A DNA stretch of 34,206 nucleotides from positions 1-34,206 of the forward strand of contig JAUNTQ010000030.1 in the NCBI GenBank assembly GCA_030538605.1. Reading direction: 5' to 3'. Source of the DNA: Pseudomonadota bacterium. Lineage in GTDB: Bacteria; Pseudomonadota; Gammaproteobacteria; Burkholderiales; Burkholderiaceae_C. How positions within the stretch are numbered: position 1 is the stretch's first letter; each line of letters begins with the position of its first letter. The notes under the pieces are model-generated. The model worked only from the letters and a program-made list of their open reading frames with translations, was not told the origin of the DNA and did not search any database. Shown one piece after another: positions 30,088-34,206 of this stretch. Position numbers and translations under genes: made by a program.

Positions 30088-30502
30088 GGGAGGGTCTTCT
30101 GGGCTGGTTCTGCGGCGCCGCGGTGGCCACCGGCATGATGGCCTGCGCGCCGCCCAGCAGGGCGCGCTCGGCCATGCTCTCCAGCGGCTCGTGCCGGTAG
30201 CTGACGGCGCGCAGCACCATGGGCAGGTTGGCACCGGCCAGCAGGCGGGTATGCACGCCGTCCACCAAACGCTGTGCCACGTTGCAGGGCGTGGCGCCAA
30301 ACATGTCGGTGAGCACCAGCACGTCGCCCGGCGGCAGATGCGCCAGCGCGGCGGCGGCCGTGGCCTGGGTTTCGTCGGGCGGCACGTGGGGGTGCACGTC
30401 CACGGCGGCCACCACATCCGCCAGGTCGGGGAACACGTGCAGCACGCCCTGGCGCAGCGCGTGGGCCAGCGGGGCGTGGGCGATGATGAGCACGGCGTTC
30501 AT
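30056..30502 (-). CDS. PTS EIIA component, mannose type
   Basis: The 148-residue protein has the EIIA(Man) fold: AVLIIAHAPLAHAL with the phosphate-accepting H9, the LVLTDMFGATPCNVAQ motif, and GANLPMVLRAVSYR. No EIIB or EIIC permease gene is near, so it likely regulates rather than transports, as proposed for the incomplete PTS of betaproteobacteria. The last dozen residues (SHDQERHHHQQ) are an out-of-frame reading of the ptsH start and are unlikely to be part of the fold. It begins 13 bases after the MFS gene. Confidence 0.9.
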   Translation of the reverse strand: MNAVLIIAHAPLAHALRQGVLHVFPDLADVVAAVDVHPHVPPDETQATAAAALAHLPPGDVLVLTDMFGATPCNVAQRLVDGVHTRLLAGANLPMVLRAVSYRHEPLESMAERALLGGAQAIMPVATAAPQNQPRRPSHDQERHHHQQ

Positions 30503-30515
30503 GGACAGGCGCCGA

Positions 30516-31769
30516 TTATCTGCGCCCCGTGCGCACGAAATGCGCCCAGCACGCCAGGCTGACGAGGCCGAACACGCCCATCGCCCCGCGCAGCGCATCG
30601 CCCGGGCCCCAGCCCAGCAGGGCCTCGAAAGCGTCGGCCCCCAGGCCAATGCCCCACTGCACCACGAAGATGCCCACGAAAATGACCAGGTTGAACGCCG
30701 ACAGCGCCCGCCCCGCCAGCGCAGGCGCAAACGCCATGCCCACCACCGGCTGCACCTGCGCCGACGGGGTGCTGAGCATGCAATACAGCGCCAGCAGCGC
30801 AAAGCTCCACGGCCCCAGCGCCGGGCCTGCGGCCACCAGCACGGCCAGCGCCACATAGCTGAGCGGCTGAATGGCCGCCACCAGCCGGTCCACATGCACG
30901 CCGCGCGCGGCCAGGCGCGGCAGCCACATGCCCCAGGCCCAGAAGGTGAGCAGCATCCCCAGGTTGAGCCAGAACAGCCCCGTGGCCGCCTCCAGCGGCG
31001 TGTGGCCCGCCACGCGCGTCATCCACGGCCCGGCCCACAGCGACTGAATGGCCACCATGCCGCCAAAGCTGATCGCGCCCAGCGGCGCGGCGCGGCGGAA
31101 GTAGGCGTTGGGCCATATCTGGGCATAAGAGCCGCCGGCACCCGCCGCATCCGTGGGCGTGCCGCTGGCAGGCGCGGCGGTGTGCCAGCGCGGCACCAGC
31201 CAGGCGATGACCAGCATCGACACCAGCACCAGCGCCGCCAGCCCCCAGAACAGGCCGCGCCAGCCCAGCACGGGCAGCAGCCACTGCACCGGCAGCGTGC
31301 TGGCCAGCATGCCGAGCGAGCCGGTCATCAGCATCCACGCGTTGGCGCGCATCAGCATGGCGGGGCTGAACCAGCGGCGGTAGCCCGTCAGCGGCGCCAT
31401 CAGGCAGGCGGCCACGCCCACGCCCATCAGCACGCGCGCGGCCATCAGCCCCGTGAAGCCGCCCGCCAGCGCAAACACCGCGCAGCCCGCCACGGCCACC
31501 GTGAGCAGGCCCAGGATGACCTTCTTCGGCCCATGCCGGTCCAGCCACGCGCCCAGCGGCAGCTGCACCGCCGAGAAACCCAAGAAGTAGCCCCCCGCCA
31601 GCAGCCCCAGGTCGCGCGCATGCAGGCTGAACTCCTCGGTGAGCACGGGCGAGAGCGTGGCCGTCACCGCGCGCAGCAGCGCCGACAGAAAGTAAGCCCC
31701 CGCAAAGGCCAGAAAAACGGCAATGGCCGCGCGGCGCGGCAGCGTGTCGTGCTGCAAGGGTTCGGTCAT
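30516..31769 (-). CDS. MFS transporter
   Basis: A major facilitator protein of 417 residues with about twelve membrane segments. The loop between segments two and three reads LGAWLDRHGPKK, the family signature (G-x-x-x-D-R-x-G-x-K/R), and ARVLMGVGVAACLMAP is the fourth segment. The substrate is unknown; the general look is that of the metabolite/H+ symporter and sugar-phosphate antiporter branches. ATG 31769 overlaps the stop of the lipoprotein gene as ATGA. The frame stays open upstream, but only as the shadow of that gene. Confidence 0.87.
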   Translation of the reverse strand: MTEPLQHDTLPRRAAIAVFLAFAGAYFLSALLRAVTATLSPVLTEEFSLHARDLGLLAGGYFLGFSAVQLPLGAWLDRHGPKKVILGLLTVAVAGCAVFALAGGFTGLMAARVLMGVGVAACLMAPLTGYRRWFSPAMLMRANAWMLMTGSLGMLASTLPVQWLLPVLGWRGLFWGLAALVLVSMLVIAWLVPRWHTAAPASGTPTDAAGAGGSYAQIWPNAYFRRAAPLGAISFGGMVAIQSLWAGPWMTRVAGHTPLEAATGLFWLNLGMLLTFWAWGMWLPRLAARGVHVDRLVAAIQPLSYVALAVLVAAGPALGPWSFALLALYCMLSTPSAQVQPVVGMAFAPALAGRALSAFNLVIFVGIFVVQWGIGLGADAFEALLGWGPGDALRGAMGVFGLVSLACWAHFVRTGRR

Positions 31770-32308
31770 GGCCAGGCGAGGGATTGGAAAAAAGTGTCGG
31801 CCACATCGGGCCGGGGCGTGGGCGCGTAGACCACGGCGTGCAGCAGCTCGGTGCCGCCGCCGGGCGCGGTACGCGCGGCCCACACGGCGTGCGCGGCCAC
31901 GGCCTGGCCATCGGCACGGCGGCCCTGCGCGGCCAGGCGCTGCGCATGCGGCAAGGGCAGCGCGCCTGCGGGCACGAAGGGCTGGCGCGCCACGCCGCCC
32001 TCGGCCTGCATGTTGGCCAGCGTGGCCTGCTGCCAGCCCGCCAGCACCTCGTCCGGCATGCGGCCCGCAGGCAAGGCGGCGGTCATCACGGCAAACGTGG
32101 CACCGCCCGCCTCGCAGCCCGCCACGTGCAAATCGGTGTCCACCCCGCCCAGCGGCACGCTGCGCGTGGCGCGGTCGGGCTTGCAGGGCAGCAGCGCGGC
32201 AGCGGCGGTGGGTGGCATGAGCACCTCGCGCCAGTTGAGCGCAGGCGTGCAGCCTGCGGCCAACACCGCGCACACCAGCACCCCTTGAACGACACGACAC
32301 ACCTGCAT
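31766..32308 (-). CDS. Putative lipoprotein of unknown function
   Basis: From ATG 32308 the protein has 180 residues. MQVCRVVQGVLVCAVLAAGC is a lipoprotein signal with lipobox LAAGC and C20 as the anchor. The mature part has the motif LNWREVL, two cysteines (LLPCKP and VAGCEAGG) that might form a disulfide, and ends DTFFQSLAWP. I do not know a family name; the gene may take part in the job of the MFS transporter that it overlaps by four bases. It is the first gene of the run that ends with ptsI. Confidence 0.7.
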   Translation of the reverse strand: MQVCRVVQGVLVCAVLAAGCTPALNWREVLMPPTAAAALLPCKPDRATRSVPLGGVDTDLHVAGCEAGGATFAVMTAALPAGRMPDEVLAGWQQATLANMQAEGGVARQPFVPAGALPLPHAQRLAAQGRRADGQAVAAHAVWAARTAPGGGTELLHAVVYAPTPRPDVADTFFQSLAWP

Positions 32309-32375
32309 GCGCCGGATTATCAAGCGCGGCCTAACCGGACACGCAGGGCGGGTGCTTGCTCCCCAGGCACACACC

Positions 32376-32381
32376 CATAAT
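32376..32381 (+). promoter_or_regulatory. Candidate -10 box close to the CoA-transferase start
   Basis: CATAAT lies 7 bases before the start codon at 32389. If used, transcription would begin at or near the ATG and the mRNA would be almost leaderless, in agreement with the lack of a ribosome site. No good -35 is seen (TTGCTC at 32356 leaves a spacer of only 14). Confidence 0.3.
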
Positions 32382-32388
32382 CCCCCGC

Positions 32389-33642
32389 ATGAACACAACC
32401 GCATTGCAAGGCGTTCGCGTCCTCGATCTTTCGCGCGTGCTGGCGGGCCCCTGGGCCACGCAGACGCTGGCCGATCTGGGCGCTGACGTGATCAAGGTCG
32501 AGCGCCCCGGCACGGGCGACGACACGCGCGGCTGGGGCCCGCCCTTTCTGGCCGCCGACGACGGCAGCGCCACGCGCGAAGCGGCCTATTACCTGGGGGC
32601 CAACCGCAACAAGCGCTCGGTCACCTGCGACATCGCCACGCCCGAGGGCCAGCGCCTGATCCGCGCGCTGGTGCCGCACTGCCAGGTGTTCATCGAGAAC
32701 TTCAAGGTGGGCGACATGGCGCGCTACGGGCTGGACGAAGGCAGCCTGCGCGCGCTCAACCCGCGCCTGGTCTATTGCAGCCTGACCGGCTTCGGCCAGA
32801 CCGGCCCCTACGCCCCGCGCGCCGGCTACGACTACGCCATCCAGGGCATGGGCGGGCTGATGAGCATCACCGGCGAGCGCGACGACTTGGGGGGCGGCCC
32901 GCAGAAAGTCGGCGTGGCCGTGGCCGACCTCTTCACCGGCATGTACAGCACCGTGGCCATCCTCGCCGCGCTGCGCCATGCCGAGCACACCGGCGAAGGC
33001 CAATGCATCGACATGGCCCTGCTCGACGTGCAAACCGCCATGCTGGCCAACCTGGGTGCCAGCTACCTCGTCAGCGGCAAGGTGCCGGGTCGCGCGGGCA
33101 ATGCGCACCAGAACATCGTGCCCTACCAGGTGTTTGAAGTGGCGCCCAAGCCCGATGGCACGCCCGACCACATCATCCTGGCCGTGGGCAACGACAGCCA
33201 GTTCGCCAAGTTCTGCGAAGTGGCCGCCCTGCCCGCGCTGGCCCGCGATGCGCGCTACGCCAAAAACAGCGACCGCGTGCAAAACCGCGCCGAGCTGGTG
33301 CCCCAGCTCGAAGCGGTGATGCGCACCCGCCCCAAGGCCGATTGGCTGCGCGCGCTGGAAGCCGCCAAAGTGCCCTGCGGTGCCATCAACAACCTGGCCG
33401 AAGTGTTTGCCGACCCCCACGTGCAAGCACGCGGCATGCTCACCCACTGGCCCCACCCCCTGAAAACCACCCTGCCCCTGGTCGCCAGCCCCCTCAAACT
33501 CAGCGCCACCCCCGTGCGCGGCCCGGACAACGGCGGCACCCCGCCGCCCATGCTGGGCCAGCACACGCACGAAGTGCTGCACGAGCTGCTGGGCCTGGGC
33601 GCGGACGAGGTGGATGCGCTGCGGGCGCAGGGCGTGGTTTGA
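32389..33642 (+). CDS. Class III CoA-transferase (CaiB/BaiF family)
   Basis: A 417-residue cytoplasmic enzyme that moves CoA between carboxylic acids. GVRVLDLSRVLAGPWATQTL at the N-terminus, GADVIKVERPGTGDDTRGW, and YDYAIQGMGGLMSITGE are family hallmarks. The catalytic aspartate is most probably D180 in VGVAVADLFTGMYS. NIVPYQVFEV and VPCGAINNLAEVFADPHVQARG complete the fold. The substrate (formate, carnitine, succinate, glutarate or others) cannot be settled from sequence alone; no acyl-CoA dehydrogenase is nearby as a clue. The frame opens at 32356, but the ATG at 32389 is where similarity starts. Confidence 0.92.
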   Translation: MNTTALQGVRVLDLSRVLAGPWATQTLADLGADVIKVERPGTGDDTRGWGPPFLAADDGSATREAAYYLGANRNKRSVTCDIATPEGQRLIRALVPHCQVFIENFKVGDMARYGLDEGSLRALNPRLVYCSLTGFGQTGPYAPRAGYDYAIQGMGGLMSITGERDDLGGGPQKVGVAVADLFTGMYSTVAILAALRHAEHTGEGQCIDMALLDVQTAMLANLGASYLVSGKVPGRAGNAHQNIVPYQVFEVAPKPDGTPDHIILAVGNDSQFAKFCEVAALPALARDARYAKNSDRVQNRAELVPQLEAVMRTRPKADWLRALEAAKVPCGAINNLAEVFADPHVQARGMLTHWPHPLKTTLPLVASPLKLSATPVRGPDNGGTPPPMLGQHTHEVLHELLGLGADEVDALRAQGVV

Positions 33643-33704
33643 GATGGCCCGTTAATTGGGGTCAGATCACTATTGATTCAGGTCTTGGCTGGGCCGCTGG
33701 CGTT

Positions 33705-33733
33705 GGCGGAATCCCCTCGGGGTTCCGCCCTAC
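33705..33733. repeat. Short hairpin, TAGGGCGGAACCCC type
   Basis: GGCGGAATCCCC and GGGGTTCCGCC (33705-33716 and 33719-33729) pair with one bulged T. On the minus strand it reads TGTAGGGCGGAACCCCGAGG, sharing the TAGG head with the repeats at 2006-2085 and 26483-26551. It has no T-run. Confidence 0.65.
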
Positions 33734-33826
33734 AGCTTGCAAATCAAATCGCCCATTAGCGCTTTATTCACAGGCGCGGATAGCTATTAAATATAAAGCG
33801 TGCTCACGCACGTCCAGCCGCCCAAC

Positions 33827-33849
33827 AAAAAAGCGCCCGCAGGCGCTTT
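33827..33849 (-). terminator. Rho-independent terminator of sodC
   Basis: The stem AAAGCGCC / GGCGCTTT (33830-33837, 33842-33849) has a 4-base loop and, on the minus strand, is followed by a run of T (complement of 33827-33832). It lies 43 bases after the sodC stop codon. Confidence 0.85.
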
Positions 33850-33892
33850 GAAAGGGATGCGACGGGTGGGATGCTCCCGTCGATGGCGGGCA

Positions 33893-34206
33893 TCAGCCCT
33901 GCGTGATGACCCCGCACACCAGTCGCGCACCGGCGTTGCCGGTGGGCTGTGCGGTGACGTCATCCGGGGCCGCGTGGACGATGACGGCTTTGCCGATGAT
34001 GCTGTGCGGGCCGCGCAGTTTGAGCGACTGGCTGTTGAAGGCGATGGTGGCGTTGCCGTTGGCGTCGGCCATCAGCTCGGGCATGTCGCCCAGGTGGTGT
34101 TGGCCCGCGCCGTGGGCACCGTGCGGCTGGCCAGTGGGGTTGAAGTGGCCACCGGCGCTGTTGAAGTCGGGCGACGAGCAGTCGCCTTTTTCATGCACGT
34201 GGAAGG
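33893..34206 (-). CDS. sodC: Cu/Zn superoxide dismutase, 3' part
   Basis: The N-terminal part lies beyond the right edge; about 103 C-terminal residues remain. FHVHEKGDC gives two copper-binding histidines, GGHFNPTGQPHG and HHLGDMP give the bridging and zinc ligands including the aspartate, and KAVIVHAAPDD gives the last copper histidine, so the metal sites are complete. The second cysteine of the disulfide is in RLVCGVI. Such enzymes act in the periplasm; the signal would be in the missing part. A terminator follows the gene. Confidence 0.93.
   Translation of the reverse strand, partial: FHVHEKGDCSSPDFNSAGGHFNPTGQPHGAHGAGQHHLGDMPELMADANGNATIAFNSQSLKLRGPHSIIGKAVIVHAAPDDVTAQPTGNAGARLVCGVITQG

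Overview
The window is about 34 kb of GC-rich chromosomal DNA from a betaproteobacterium, most likely a member of the Burkholderiales near the Comamonadaceae. The evidence is the complete F1Fo ATP synthase operon in the order atpIBEFHAGDC, the dat-ybeD and lipB-lipA neighbours, the EIIA-HPr-EI set of phosphotransfer genes, alr facing away from lplT, and a family of intergenic hairpins with AGCTGCTTGCGTACG ends. The exact genus is an inference. The DNA is almost all protein-coding on both strands, and I saw no rRNA, tRNA, CRISPR array, integrase or transposase gene.

Layout. 1-5626: the end of an auxin-efflux-type transporter, alanine racemase (minus), the lysophospholipid transporter LplT (plus), an EamA transporter (plus) and a protein with two degenerate receiver-like domains (minus). 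5868-7526: a three-gene minus-strand unit with a cyclic-nucleotide-binding protein and two related exported proteins of unknown function. 7574-14975: the ATP synthase operon on the minus strand, with a candidate promoter upstream of atpI and a clear terminator after atpC. 15152-16404: dat and ybeD. 16540-21029: an apparent accessory block (lipoprotein, EamA transporter, YwqG/DUF1963 protein and a large AlbA_2-type ATPase) between ybeD and lipB. 21042-26462: lipB, lipA and a very large SWIM-SNF2 helicase. 26703-27593: a third EamA transporter. 27977-32308: a minus-strand run of lipoprotein, MFS transporter, EIIA(Man-type), HPr and enzyme I. 32389-33642: a class III CoA-transferase. The right edge cuts a Cu/Zn superoxide dismutase gene.

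How the genes work together. The atp genes encode the whole proton-driven ATP synthase. LipB and LipA make the lipoyl cofactor. EI, HPr and EIIA form a phosphorelay with no sugar permease nearby, which suggests a regulatory rather than transport role. Alr and Dat both handle D-amino acids, although they are far apart.

The most unusual content is between the genes. At least five dispersed repeat families occupy nearly every larger gap. One is a hairpin family with conserved outer arms and variable, self-complementary inner arms. Four of its five copies sit just after a stop codon between convergent genes. One copy is bounded exactly by a 7-bp direct repeat. Other families are TAGG-headed repeats, CGCAAAGG repeats, GCTCC-TTCCCC repeats, and a GTCATTCGTCAT module that makes up the whole ptsH-ptsI spacer.
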